Of a DNA stretch of 64,000 nucleotides, positions 52,907-64,000 are shown piece by piece; position 1 is the stretch's first letter, and the number at the start of each line of letters is the position of its first letter. The notes under the pieces are model-generated. The model searched no databases and was not told the origin of the DNA. It saw nothing but the letters and a program-made list of their open reading frames with translations. The stretch is from VRUE01 sp963844395 (GTDB taxonomy: Bacteria; Actinomycetota; Thermoleophilia; Solirubrobacterales; 70-9), in assembly GCA_963844395.1 (NCBI GenBank), contig CAWJNX010000002.1, positions 1,409,315-1,473,314 of the forward strand, read 5' to 3'. Position numbers and translations under genes: made by a program.

Positions 52907-53613
52907 CGCAGCGTGCCGGCGGTAGCGACCTTGGCGCTGCCTGTCGCGTTCTCCAGAGTGCAGGAGATGCTGGCGGCCGGAGGTTTCGTCGTTCTCCAGA
53001 AGGAGGCGAGGCCGAGCGCGAGCGGCTCACGCGGGCGGCTCTCGGGCAGGCCCCACTGCCATTCCTGCGAGTCGGTCCGATAGGTGTCCCAGCTGACGAC
53101 GACGCCGCGCAGGTCGGTGAAGGTGTCGAAGGCGTCGCCGAGTTCCAGCGAAGCGAATTCGGCGCCGCTGGAGTGGAACCTCACCCCGACGCTCTCCGGC
53201 ACCTCTTGCTTGGTGAGACTGTATTCGCCGGTCGAGCGCGGAAAGGCGCCGCGGCTGTCGACGGTCCGACCCAGTTCGGCGCCGCCGCCCCTCATCCGAC
53301 ACCGCACTCGCGCCTGGCCGACGGCCGAGCCGGCCTCGATCCTCAGCACGGCGGTAACGCGGAAAACCCGTTCGCCGCTGATGTTGGCTTCGGTGGCCCG
53401 CAGACCGGCTTCATCGAGTCGCATCGAGCCGCCACCCGGGATCGCGGCCGGCGTGGAGTCGGGTAGCGCAGCACGCGCCGCCCATTCGACCTTCACCGAG
53501 CTGCCGCCGCTCTCGTCGGTGGCCAGCAGCGCTGCCGCCACGCTGGCAACCAGCCCCACGGCAATCACGGCGAGCGCCCCGCGCGGGGGACGCGTATCGG
53601 CGCTCTGCTCCAC
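52903..53613 (-). CDS. Membrane-anchored exported protein of unknown function
   Basis: A 236-residue protein. A membrane anchor or signal (GALAVIAVGLVASVAAALLAT, about residues 12-32) is followed by a beta-rich domain with RVRCRMRGGG, SVGVRFHSSGAEFASLELG, VVVSWDTYRTDSQEWQWGLP and SISCTLENATGSAK. Two cysteines (VRCRM, ISCTL) could form a disulfide. I recognise no family. Stop TAG overlaps that of the SRAP gene. Confidence 0.6.
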   Translation of the reverse strand: MEQSADTRPPRGALAVIAVGLVASVAAALLATDESGGSSVKVEWAARAALPDSTPAAIPGGGSMRLDEAGLRATEANISGERVFRVTAVLRIEAGSAVGQARVRCRMRGGGAELGRTVDSRGAFPRSTGEYSLTKQEVPESVGVRFHSSGAEFASLELGDAFDTFTDLRGVVVSWDTYRTDSQEWQWGLPESRPREPLALGLASFWRTTKPPAASISCTLENATGSAKVATAGTLR

Positions 53614-53726
53614 GGGGGCGTATTAGACACGACCCCACGGTGCCCTGCGTGATCTGGCACGAAGAATTTCCAGAATTGGCACGCTGGCGCCTTGTTCGGT
53701 GCGCCGGCGCCCGCGACGATCGGCAC

Positions 53727-54110
53727 ATGCCGATAAAACGACTCTCCAAAAAGAAATGGAAAGGGCGGATGCTCTCCTCGTACGAGCCGGTCTGGGAGCC
53801 ACTGCTGGGCCTCGCGCCCGACCACGTCGAGGACTTCATGTGGATGTTCGAAGTCGAACTCGAGGACGGGCGCCGCCTCCACGCCTACAAGCACTGGTGG
53901 ACCAGGCGCTACATCCATCTCACATCCAAAGCCCGCGCCTTCGTCTACGAGGAGCCTCATCACTACCGCGAGGCAAATCGTGTCTGGTTGCTCCAGCTTG
54001 TTCTTCCGAGCGGCCAGCAGCTTGTCCATTACCACCACTGCATGGAACGCGCCCGACAGGATTCGAACCTGTGGCCTCCGCTTCCGGAGAGCGGCGCTCT
54101 ATCCAGCTGA
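53727..54110 (+). CDS. Hypothetical protein whose 3' end overlaps antisense tRNA-Arg
   Basis: ATG 53727 opens a frame of 127 residues: KKKWKGRMLSSYEPVWEPLLG, DFMWMFEVELEDGRRLHAYKHWW, ARAFVYEEPHHYREANR and VWLLQLVLPSGQQLV. This resembles a real small basic protein with many aromatic residues. The last 20 residues (RARQDSNLWPPLPESGALSS) are the antisense translation of the tRNA-Arg gene, so the true 3' end is lost or the ORF has been truncated at the tRNA. A/T-rich codons near the start suggest a different origin from its neighbours. Confidence 0.5.
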   Translation: MPIKRLSKKKWKGRMLSSYEPVWEPLLGLAPDHVEDFMWMFEVELEDGRRLHAYKHWWTRRYIHLTSKARAFVYEEPHHYREANRVWLLQLVLPSGQQLVHYHHCMERARQDSNLWPPLPESGALSS

Positions 54111-54121
54111 GCTACGGGCGC
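54048..54121 (-). tRNA. tRNA-Arg (CCG)
   Basis: On the minus strand the acceptor GCGCCCG pairs with CGGGCGC and discriminator G. The D arm is GCTCAGCTGGATAGAGC, the anticodon stem-loop CCGCT-CTCCGGA-AGCGG gives CCG, and the T arm is ACAGG-TTCGAAT-CCTGT. CCA is not encoded. Confidence 0.95.
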
Positions 54122-54179
54122 AGCAGGGGTCAGTCTAGCTCCGCGTGGCCTGCCCGCTGTCTCGCGTAGGCTCGCGGCC

Positions 54180-55139
54180 ATGGATCTCTCGGTCGCCTTT
54201 CTCGGTACGGGCGGCGCCGTGCCTTCGGCGCAGCGCTCGACTGCGAGCGTGCTCGTGACGCGTGGCGGGGAACGGCTGCTGTTTGATTGCGGCGAGGGGA
54301 CGCAGCGCCAGATGCAGTGCTCGCTGGGCCTCGTCCAGGTCGACGAGATCTACCTCACCCACTTCCACGCCGACCACTTCCTCGGCCTGCCCGGGTTGCT
54401 GAAAACCTATGACCTGACCGAGCGCACGGCGCCGCTGACGGTATACGGTCCCCGCGGCCTGCGGGACCTCTTCAAGACGCTGCACCGAATCGTCGGCCGG
54501 CTCGATTTCAAGCTAGAGCTGGTCGAGCTCGAGCCGGGCGACTCGATGGCGCTCGACGGAGCCGACCTGAGTGCCTACCCGGTCGAGCACAGTGTGCGGG
54601 CGATCGGCTACTCCCTGGTCGAGCAGGAGCGACCCGGCCGCTTCGACCCCGAGACCGCGAAGCGGCTCGGCGTCGAGGAAGGCCCGGCCTTCGCTGCCCT
54701 GCAGCGGGGTGAGACGGTCACCGGGACGCTCGGGCCGGTACTGCCGGAGGACGTGATGGGCGAGTCCCGCCCCGGGCGCCGGGTCGTGATCACCGGCGAC
54801 ACGGCGCCGTGCCACGCCACGGTCGATGCGGCCCGCGGCGCCGAGCTGCTCGTCCACGACGCCAGCTTCGCCGAGGAGGAGGTGCAGCGAGCGGTCGACA
54901 CCGGCCACTCAACCGTCGGCCAGGCGGCCGCAGTCGCCCGCGAGGCCGACGTCAAGATGCTGGCACTGGTCCACATTTCCTCCCGCTACCACGTCGGCAA
55001 GGTGGTCGAGGAGGCACGCGAGGTCTTTGAGCCGGCGGTCGCCCCGCGTGACTTCGACGTGGTCGAGATCCCCTTCCCCGAGCGCGGCGAGCCCAAGCTC
55101 GTCTCCAACGGCGCCCGCGAGCGCGACGAGCCGTCCTGA
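54180..55139 (+). CDS. rnz: Ribonuclease Z
   Basis: Endonuclease that trims tRNA 3' ends; here it is next to a tRNA gene. The 319-residue protein has the zinc site THFHADHFLGLPG (about residue 61), with GGAVPSAQRSTAS near the N terminus, Asp in VITGDTAPC and His in HISSRY. Encoded CCA is absent from the tRNAs here, consistent with a need for RNase Z processing. The N-terminal start ATG 54180 is standard. Confidence 0.93.
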   Translation: MDLSVAFLGTGGAVPSAQRSTASVLVTRGGERLLFDCGEGTQRQMQCSLGLVQVDEIYLTHFHADHFLGLPGLLKTYDLTERTAPLTVYGPRGLRDLFKTLHRIVGRLDFKLELVELEPGDSMALDGADLSAYPVEHSVRAIGYSLVEQERPGRFDPETAKRLGVEEGPAFAALQRGETVTGTLGPVLPEDVMGESRPGRRVVITGDTAPCHATVDAARGAELLVHDASFAEEEVQRAVDTGHSTVGQAAAVAREADVKMLALVHISSRYHVGKVVEEAREVFEPAVAPRDFDVVEIPFPERGEPKLVSNGARERDEPS

Positions 55140-55155
55140 GCGACTCCGCGGTTGC

Positions 55156-55695
55156 TCAGCTGCTGCGGTTGTAGCAGGCAGTCACGTAGTTGCTCGCCAG
55201 CTCCTCGTCGATCGACTCGTAGTCGATGATCGAGCGCAGCTTGCGGATCGCCTTGCGAGCAGTCGCCATTTCGCTCGCGCCGATTTCCGCCGGGTCGCCA
55301 TGGTCGAATTCGATCCTGGCCCTGGCCCTCACCTTGCGGGTTACGTAGGCGGGCTCACCGAACCGCTCGATTTCGCCACTGTCGAGCAGGCGCTCGGTGA
55401 CGAAGCAGAATGCGTCGATGGCCGCTCGCTGCGAAAGGGGCATGTATTCGGCGAAGCCGTAGGCGTCGTAGATCTCGCCCGCAGCGGCCGCGCCACGAAG
55501 GTCGAGCAGCACTTCTTCGTATTCGCTGACCGGTTTTTTCCCGCTGCCGCCTCTGTCCGCGTTGATGCTCCCGCCTCCATTCGCGCTCGGGCTCGCGCTC
55601 TCGCCCCCGCAGGCGGAGATTGAGATGGCAACGACGCCCATGACCCCCGTCACGAGGCTGATGGAGAGCAGGCTTTTGCTCCAGGCGATCCGCAT
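55156..55695 (-). CDS. Lipoprotein of unknown function
   Basis: A 179-residue protein with a signal peptide and lipobox (VVAISISAC, Cys about residue 29), then a short Gly/Ser-rich linker, and an all-helical domain: EYEEVLLDLRGAAAAGEIYDAYG, RAAIDAFCFVTERLLDSG and ARKAIRKLRSIIDYESID. Two cysteines remain (AFCFV, TACYNRSS). The family is not recognised. It is convergent to rnz and divergent from pyrR. Confidence 0.6.
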   Translation of the reverse strand: MRIAWSKSLLSISLVTGVMGVVAISISACGGESASPSANGGGSINADRGGSGKKPVSEYEEVLLDLRGAAAAGEIYDAYGFAEYMPLSQRAAIDAFCFVTERLLDSGEIERFGEPAYVTRKVRARARIEFDHGDPAEIGASEMATARKAIRKLRSIIDYESIDEELASNYVTACYNRSS

Positions 55696-55753
55696 ATATC
55701 GCCTCTATGAAACTCGCGGCTTCTGTCTCGTTTCGCTGCTACGCTGATCGCCG

Positions 55754-55786
55754 TCCTTTAATCCGGTCCCGAGAGGCCAGGAAGGA
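55754..55786 (+). promoter_or_regulatory. PyrR-binding leader overlapping the pyrR ribosome site
   Basis: TCCTT (55754-55758) pairs with AAGGA (55782-55786), and inside is GGTC-CCGAGA-GGCC. This is the layout of the PyrR binding loop with the conserved CCCGAGAGG purine-rich loop. Its 3' strand contains the Shine-Dalgarno AAGGAG for the TTG start at 55795, so PyrR-UMP binding should block translation of pyrR and lower the downstream operon. Confidence 0.75.
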
Positions 55787-55794
55787 GCAAAGAG

Positions 55795-56355
55795 TTGAGC
55801 GAGAAGGTCGTGCTCGAGCGCGACGACCTGAGGCGAACGCTGCGGCGGATCGCCCACGAGATCGCCGAGAAGAATCCGGTCCCCGACAGCTTGGCAATCG
55901 TCGGAATCCACACCCGCGGTGCGCTGATCGCCCGTCGCCTCCACGCTTTGCTCGGCGAGATGACCGAGAGCGAGCTGCCGATCGGCGACCTCGATATCTC
56001 CTTCTACCGCGACGACGTCGGCGCCAAGAGCCCCGCCGCACAGCCGGTCGTCCACGCCTCCCACGTCGACTTCGACCTCGCCGATCGCACCGTCGTCCTG
56101 GTCGACGATGTCCTCTTCACCGGCCGCACCGTGCGCGCCGCGATCGACGCCCTCTTCGACTACGGCCGGCCGCAGCGTCTGCAGCTCGCCGTCCTCTGCG
56201 ATCGCGGTCACCGCGAGCTGCCGATCCGCCCCGACTACGTCGGCAAGAACCTGCCGACGGCGCGCGACGAGCGGGTCAACGTGCGGCTCGAGGAGATCGA
56301 CGAGGTTGACCAGGTGACGATCACCGAACCCCAAACTGCGGAGGCCCTGGCATGA
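55795..56355 (+). CDS. pyrR: Bifunctional pyrimidine operon regulator/uracil phosphoribosyltransferase
   Basis: RNA-binding regulator, 186 residues, starting at TTG 55795 after AAGGAG. The PRPP-binding motif VVLVDDVLFTGRTVRAA (about residues 100-116) and the segments AIVGIHTRGALIARRL and LPIRPDYVGKNLPTA are canonical. It binds leader RNA when UMP is high. Its stop overlaps the pyrB ATG (ATGA), heading the pyrimidine operon. Confidence 0.94.
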   Translation: MSEKVVLERDDLRRTLRRIAHEIAEKNPVPDSLAIVGIHTRGALIARRLHALLGEMTESELPIGDLDISFYRDDVGAKSPAAQPVVHASHVDFDLADRTVVLVDDVLFTGRTVRAAIDALFDYGRPQRLQLAVLCDRGHRELPIRPDYVGKNLPTARDERVNVRLEEIDEVDQVTITEPQTAEALA

Positions 56356-57311
56356 GGCACCTGCTGGCCATCGACCTCCTCTCCCGCGAGGAGATCGAGG
56401 CGATCCTCGACCGTGCCGAGAGCTTCGCCGAGGTCGGCCGCCGCGACATCAAGAAAGTGCCGACCCTGCGCGGTCGCACCGTCGTCAGCCTCTTCTATGA
56501 GGCGAGCACGCGCACGTCCTCCTCCTTCGAGCTGGCAGCCAAGCGGCTCTCGGCCGACCTCGTCTCGATCAAGTCGGGGGGTTCCGCCGTTGACAAGGGC
56601 GAGTCGCTGAAGGACACATGCGCGACCCTCTCCGCCTACGACCCGGCCGCGATCGTGATCCGCCATCCCTACGCGGGCGCGGCGCAGATGGTCGCCGAGT
56701 GGTCGGAGGCGGCGGTTGTCAACGCCGGCGACGGCAAGCACGAGCACCCCAGCCAGGCTCTGCTCGACCTGTTCACGCTGCGGCGGCGACTCGGTTCGCT
56801 GGAGGGCAAACAGATCTGGATCGTTGGCGACGTCCTCCACAGTCGCGTCGCCCGCTCCAACCTCGTCGCCTTCCAGGCGATGGGTGCCGCGGTGACTGTG
56901 TGCGGCCCACCAACCTTGATCCCGCGCGGGATCGAGACGCTCGGCTGCGAGGTCTCCCACTCGCTGGAGAACCTCGGCGAGGCCGACGTCGTCTACGCCC
57001 TGCGGCTGCAAAAAGAGCGGATGAACGAGACCTTCCTTCCCTCGCTGCGCGAGTACGCCGCTCACTTCCAGATCGACACCAGGCGGCTCGGCCCGCGCCA
57101 GCTGCTGATGCACCCGGGGCCGGTCAACCGCGGCGTCGAGCTCTCCGGGGAGGCGGTCGACTCGCCGCAGTCACTGATCACCGAGCAGGTCGCCTCTGGC
57201 CTGGTCGTGCGGATGGCGATCCTCTACGAGCTGCTGGCGGCGCGCGAGCGGCCGGCTCCGGTCGAAGGTGAGGGCGCCGAGCGCCCGACCCCGATAGGGC
57301 AACCGGCGTGA
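56352..57311 (+). CDS. pyrB: Aspartate carbamoyltransferase catalytic subunit
   Basis: Joins carbamoyl phosphate and aspartate in pyrimidine synthesis. The 319-residue protein has the carbamoyl phosphate loop FYEASTRTSSSFELAAKRL (about residues 50-68), SIKSGGSAVDKGESLKDT, HPSQALLDLFTL (about 134-145) and the aspartate-binding HPGPVNRGVEL (about 258-268). There is no pyrI, so it is an unregulated-type trimer or forms the complex with dihydroorotase. It overlaps pyrC by 4 bp. Confidence 0.95.
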   Translation: MRHLLAIDLLSREEIEAILDRAESFAEVGRRDIKKVPTLRGRTVVSLFYEASTRTSSSFELAAKRLSADLVSIKSGGSAVDKGESLKDTCATLSAYDPAAIVIRHPYAGAAQMVAEWSEAAVVNAGDGKHEHPSQALLDLFTLRRRLGSLEGKQIWIVGDVLHSRVARSNLVAFQAMGAAVTVCGPPTLIPRGIETLGCEVSHSLENLGEADVVYALRLQKERMNETFLPSLREYAAHFQIDTRRLGPRQLLMHPGPVNRGVELSGEAVDSPQSLITEQVASGLVVRMAILYELLAARERPAPVEGEGAERPTPIGQPA

Positions 57312-58657
57312 GCCTCGCTGCGGCGCTCGACATGCGCTCCGGCGAGGGCGCGGACCTCGTCCTGCGCGGCGCCACGCTGCTCGACCCGGTTGCGGGGATC
57401 GACGGCGCGCACGACGTCGTGATCCGCGACGGGCAGATCGCCGAGCTGGCGGCGCCGGGTATGGCGGACACGAACGGGGCGGAGGAGGTCGACGCCGAAG
57501 GCCTGCACGCCTTCCCGGCCTTCTTTGATCCGCACGTCCACCTCCGCACCCCGGGCCAGGAGCACAAGGAGGACATTGAGACCGGCACGCGCGCTGCCGC
57601 TGCGGGTGGCTACTGCGGCGTGCTGGCGATGGCCAACACGGATCCTCCCGTCTCGACTCCATCCGATGTCGAGGCGCTGCGCGAGGCGGCGCGTGAGCAG
57701 GCCTGCATCTCGGTCGGCTTTCTCGCCACTGTCACGCGCGGCATGGAGGGCGAGGAGCTGAGCGAGATGGCGGCCCTGCGCGACGCCGGAGCGGTCGGCT
57801 TCAGCGACGACGGGCTGCCGGTGCGCAGCGCCCGCGTCCTGCGCCGCGCCCTCCAATACCAACGCCTCTGCGGGGGCACGATCGCCCTCCACGAGGAGGA
57901 TTCCGAGCTTTCAGGGGACGGTGTCATGCACGAGGGACCGGTCTCAGCGGCGCTCGGTCTAGCCGGCATCGCTTCGGTCTCAGAGTCAACCATGATCGCT
58001 CGCGACGCGGCTCTGGCCGGTTATGAGGACGGTCGCATCCACGTTCAGCACCTCTCCGCGACGGAGTCGGTCGAGGCCGTGCGCGCCGCCAAGGCGGCCG
58101 GCGTGCGGGTCAGCTGCGAGGCGAGCCCGCACCATCTCTGCCTCACTGACGAGGAGGTGCGCAGTCTCGACCCCGGCCGCTTCAAGATGAACCCGCCGCT
58201 GCGCTCGGAGGCCGATCGGCAGGCACTGCTCGAGGGCCTCCGCGACGGCACGATTGACTGCATCGCCACCGACCACGCTCCGCACGCGCCGGAGGACAAG
58301 GAGGTGCCCTTCGAGCAGGCGGCGATGGGCGTGACCGGCCTCGAGACGGCGTTCGCGGCTATCCACACCGATCTCGTCCTGCCCGGCGTCCTCGACCTCG
58401 ACCTCGTGATCGAGCGGATGGCCGGTGGCGCCGAGCCCTTCGAGCTGACGCGACCGAGCTTGGCCCCGGGCAGCGAAGCGAACGTCGCCCTCTGCGACCT
58501 CAGCGCCAAGTGGACAGTCGGCGAGGAGGGCTACGAGAGCCGCTCGGAGAACTCCTGGTGCGCGGGCCGCGAGTTGATCGGGCGGGTGCTGATGACCGTC
58601 GCCGGCGGCAAGGTCGCCTATCGGCTGCGCAGCTTCTCGCTCGGGGTGGCGCCGTGA
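57308..58657 (+). CDS. pyrC: Dihydroorotase
   Basis: Zinc amidohydrolase that cyclises carbamoyl aspartate. The 449-residue protein has the metal site FFDPHVHLRTPGQEHKEDI (about residues 73-91), GGYCGVLAMANTDPP, a later His in IALHEEDSELSGDG, HVQHLSA, EASPHHLCLTDEE and the Asp in ATDHAPHAPEDKE. It starts with GTG 57308 overlapping the pyrB stop. It fits the class I PyrC (long form). Confidence 0.94.
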   Translation: MSLAAALDMRSGEGADLVLRGATLLDPVAGIDGAHDVVIRDGQIAELAAPGMADTNGAEEVDAEGLHAFPAFFDPHVHLRTPGQEHKEDIETGTRAAAAGGYCGVLAMANTDPPVSTPSDVEALREAAREQACISVGFLATVTRGMEGEELSEMAALRDAGAVGFSDDGLPVRSARVLRRALQYQRLCGGTIALHEEDSELSGDGVMHEGPVSAALGLAGIASVSESTMIARDAALAGYEDGRIHVQHLSATESVEAVRAAKAAGVRVSCEASPHHLCLTDEEVRSLDPGRFKMNPPLRSEADRQALLEGLRDGTIDCIATDHAPHAPEDKEVPFEQAAMGVTGLETAFAAIHTDLVLPGVLDLDLVIERMAGGAEPFELTRPSLAPGSEANVALCDLSAKWTVGEEGYESRSENSWCAGRELIGRVLMTVAGGKVAYRLRSFSLGVAP

Positions 58658-59767
58658 GTGCCGCGAGCGGCTACGTCCTGCTCGAGGACGGGACCCGCTT
58701 CGACGGCGAGCTCTGCGCTGATGCCGAGGCGGTCACCGGCGAGGTCGTCTTCAACACCGCGATGACCGGTTACCAGGAGTCGGTCACCGATCCCTCCTAC
58801 GCCGGACAGATCATCGTCTTCACTTATCCGCTGATCGGTAACTACGGAGTCTCGGCCGAGGTAATGGAGTCCGACCGGATCCACGCCCGCGGCGTCGTCA
58901 TGCGCGAGGCGAAGAACGGCGAGGACGTCGCCAGCGCCGAGGGCGGTTGGCTCGACTGGCTCGCCGACTGTGGCGTGCCGGGAATCGGCGGCGTCGACAC
59001 GCGGGCGCTGGTCCGCCACATCCGTGACCGCGGCGCGATGCGCGGCGGCATCTTCAGTGCCGAGCTAGCCGAGGCCGAGGCGCGCGAACGGGTCGCGGCC
59101 GAGCCCTCGATGGACGGTGCCGACCTGGCACGCACCGTGACGCCGCCCGAGCCTGTCCGCTTCGAGGGTGACGGCGCGCACGTGGTCGGGATCGACACCG
59201 GCGTCAAGCTCAACATCGTCCGCCATCTGCGCGAGCGCGGCTGCCGCCTTACCCTGCTGCCCTGCACGGCGTCGGCCGAGGAGGTCTTGGCCAAGGACCC
59301 CGACGTCGTCTTCCTCGCCAACGGGCCCGGCGACCCCGCCGCCCTCGACTACGTCGTCGAGACGGTCCGCGAGCTGGTCGGTGTCAAGCCGCTGTTCGGC
59401 ATCTGCCTCGGCCACCAGCTGCTCTGCCGCGCCGTCGGTCTGGAGACGTACAAGCTGCCATTCGGGCACCGCGGCGCCAACCACCCGGTCAAGGAATTGG
59501 CGACGGGAAGGATCGACATCACCTCCCAAAACCACGGCTTTGCGGTGCGCGGCCCTGGCGGCGAGCCGCGGATCGAGGCCGACGAGCCGGTGCGCTGGGA
59601 GACCGACTTCGGCGCCGCCGAGCTCTCCCACCTCAACCTCTACGACCGCACCGTCGAGGGCCTCGTCCTCCGCGACGTCGCCGCGGCGACCGTCCAGTAC
59701 CACCCGGAGGCTGGTCCCGGCCCCCACGACGCTCGCCACCTCTTCGACAGCTTCCTGCAGCTCGCCC

Positions 59768-59775
<8 letters not shown>
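58654..59775 (+). CDS. carA: Carbamoyl-phosphate synthase small subunit
   Basis: Glutaminase subunit, 373 residues, starting at GTG 58654 (GTGA overlap with pyrC). The N-terminal domain has FDGELCADAEAVTGEVVFNTAMTGYQE (in part), and the class I amidotransferase part has FLANGPGDPAALDYVV, the nucleophile Cys in FGICLGHQLL and the His/Glu of QYHPEAGPGPHDARHLFD. It supplies ammonia to CarB. Confidence 0.95.
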
Positions 59776-62905
<3,130 letters not shown>

Positions 62906-63039
62906 TGGCGTCTGCGTCCGCGTGACATCGGGAGAGGTCCCATTGCCGGATAGCTTTTTGAGTGGCGGCCTGGGCCGGCCTTAGGCTTAACCTCGAGTCG
63001 AGGTCTAGGTGAATTTCTGCCCAAATGCGAAAAATGGCC

Positions 63040-63067
63040 TTGCGCGCTTCCGAGCCGCGGCTATACT
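63040..63067 (+). promoter_or_regulatory. Promoter for mihF
   Basis: TTGCGC (63040-63045) and TATACT (63062-63067) are separated by 16 bp. The predicted start of transcription (about 63074) is only a few bases before the ATG at 63078, so the mRNA would be leaderless or nearly so. Confidence 0.6.
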
Positions 63068-63077
63068 CGCCGCCCAC

Positions 63078-63410
63078 ATGCCCGCCCCAGTCAAGACCTC
63101 CGCCGCGGCCCCCGAGAGGTCGCTGGACCAACGGATGGACGCCCTGAAACGGGCCAACGACATCCGCACCGCCCGCGCCAAGCTGAAGAAGGACCTGAAG
63201 GCGGGCAAGGCGAGTATCAACGCGCTCCTCCTCGACCCGCCCGAGTACGTGATGACCGCGAAGGTCTTCGATATGCTCCTCGCAGTTCCCAAGTACGGCC
63301 GTGTGAAGACCAATCGGATTCTCAATCAGTGCCGGATCTCGCCCTCGAAGACGATCGGCGGGCTTTCGGAGCGCCAGCGTGCCGAGCTGGTATCGCAGCT
63401 TCGCCGGTAG
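63078..63410 (+). CDS. mihF: Integration host factor, actinobacterial type
   Basis: A 110-residue DNA-binding nucleoid protein, with RANDIRTARAKLKKDLKAGKASIN and LLAVPKYGRVKTNRILNQCRISPSKTIGGLSERQR, the helix-two-turn-helix part of mIHF. The ATG at 63078 fits the family length (about 105) and the promoter; a longer in-frame start at 63009 would precede the -10 box. It lies before gmk, the usual order pyr operon-mihF-gmk. Confidence 0.92.
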   Translation: MPAPVKTSAAAPERSLDQRMDALKRANDIRTARAKLKKDLKAGKASINALLLDPPEYVMTAKVFDMLLAVPKYGRVKTNRILNQCRISPSKTIGGLSERQRAELVSQLRR

Positions 63411-63448
63411 CAAGGCCGACCGCCTCGACGGTCAATATCTCGGCCGCC

Positions 63449-64000
63449 ATGGCCAAAGTCTTCGTCATCACCGGGCCCAGCGGCGTCGGCAAGGGAACGC
63501 TGATCTCGCAGCTGCTCGAACGCGTGCCGGGCCTGGAGCTGTCGGTCTCGGCGACGACGCGGGAGCCGCGCGAGGGCGAGACCGAGGGCCGCGATTACCA
63601 CTTCCTCTCGCCAGAGGAGTTCGATCGGCGAATTGAGGCCGACGACTTCCTCGAGTTCGCCACCTACAGCGGCCACCGTTACGGAACGTTGCGCTCGGAG
63701 GTCGCCAAGCGCTTGGAGCAGGGGCATTCGGTGCTGCTCGAGATCGAGGTCCAGGGGGCGAGCCAGGTCCGCGCCGCGATGCGCGAGTCGATCCAGGTGT
63801 TCATCGCTCCGCCCGACCCGGCCGTGCTCCGCGAGCGACTCGAGTCGCGGGGGGCCGATTCGCCCGATGCGATCGATGCCAGGCTGAAGGTGGCGGAGGT
63901 CGAGCTCGCCGCTCAGGGCGACTTCGATCACAGGGTCGTCAACGACGATCTGGGCGGGCGGCCGCCGAGCTGGAGGAGATCGTGCGCGCCGAACTCGGCA
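63449..64000 (+). CDS. gmk: Guanylate kinase (cut by the window end)
   Basis: Phosphorylates GMP. From ATG 63449 the protein reads VFVITGPSGVGKGTLISQLLERVPG (in pieces) with the P loop GPSGVGKG, VSATTREPREGETEGRDYHF, FLEFATYSGHRYGT and VLLEIEVQGASQVR, which make the GMP-binding site. Near 63948 the frame appears to shift by one (then RAAAELEEIVRAELG), and the gene runs off the window. About 180 residues are visible. Confidence 0.92.
   Translation, partial: MAKVFVITGPSGVGKGTLISQLLERVPGLELSVSATTREPREGETEGRDYHFLSPEEFDRRIEADDFLEFATYSGHRYGTLRSEVAKRLEQGHSVLLEIEVQGASQVRAAMRESIQVFIAPPDPAVLRERLESRGADSPDAIDARLKVAEVELAAQGDFDHRVVNDDLGGRPPSWRRSCAPNSA

Noticed and set aside
59168..59767. N-terminal extension of carB
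   Set aside because: The open frame upstream of 59768 overlaps carA and is Arg/Ser/Pro-rich; conserved CarB sequence starts at MPRRTDIEKILLIG.

Overview
The window is high-GC bacterial DNA with the gene order and gene content of an actinobacterium. The best guess is class Thermoleophilia (Solirubrobacterales-like). Support for this is the actinobacterial-type integration host factor (mihF), yebC-ruvC-ruvA-ruvB followed by secDF, recJ and a bifunctional rel, pdxS/pdxT with an M29 aminopeptidase, a zinc-ribbon threonine synthase paired with a MoaD-like protein, and several secreted proteins of a style I associate with that group. No 16S or other phylogenetic marker was compared, so the lineage is an inference.

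Layout. 1-7.3 kb: housekeeping (M20 peptidase end, DUF3866 protein, xerD, mutM, recO, dgt, dnaG). 7.3-18 kb: accessory DNA around tRNA-Asn and tRNA-Met. It holds a PD-(D/E)XK protein, an HTH-HNH nuclease, a glycosyltransferase, an SDR, a redox lipoprotein, an Hpt protein, tRNA 3' fragments, gene remnants and a XamI-like restriction-modification pair. 18-27.5 kb: a stretch of PhzF, a heptad/11-mer-repeat lipoprotein, a degenerate GGDEF/HD-GYP protein, a zincin, a Ser/Thr kinase, YjbQ, membrane proteins and an RpiR regulator. 27.7-42.6 kb: pdxS, pdxT, M29 peptidase, yebC, ruvCAB, secDF, recJ, rel. 42.6-48.6 kb: a Fic protein with a palindromic operator, then a minus-strand run (corA, HIT, phosphomannomutase, metallo-hydrolase, diacylglycerol kinase). 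48.7-52.9 kb: a complete SAM-I riboswitch with terminator, then thrC, a MoaD/ThiS-like gene, a glucose-1-phosphate cytidylyltransferase-like gene, a sugar-nucleotide dehydratase and an SRAP protein. 55.7-63 kb: a PyrR leader and the operon pyrR-pyrB-pyrC-carA-carB, then mihF and gmk (cut by the window end).

Three things stand out. (1) A SAM riboswitch controls a threonine-synthase/sulfur-carrier gene pair whose carrier ends in Gly-Gly-Ser. This fits a protein-thiocarboxylate route to homocysteine better than plain threonine synthesis. (2) Several families of palindromic repeats are present: a 50-nt family (two copies), a nested family flanking pdxS on both sides, a 112-bp nested element between recO and dgt, and a palindrome inside the coding sequence of recJ. 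(3) About twenty genes, including pdxS, ruvA, secD and recJ, are broken by one- or two-base frameshifts, mostly between 18 and 40 kb. Many are essential, and in recJ a single missing base in one arm of a perfect palindrome explains the break, so most of these are best read as sequence errors rather than pseudogenes. Frameshifted genes are therefore annotated over their full inferred span.
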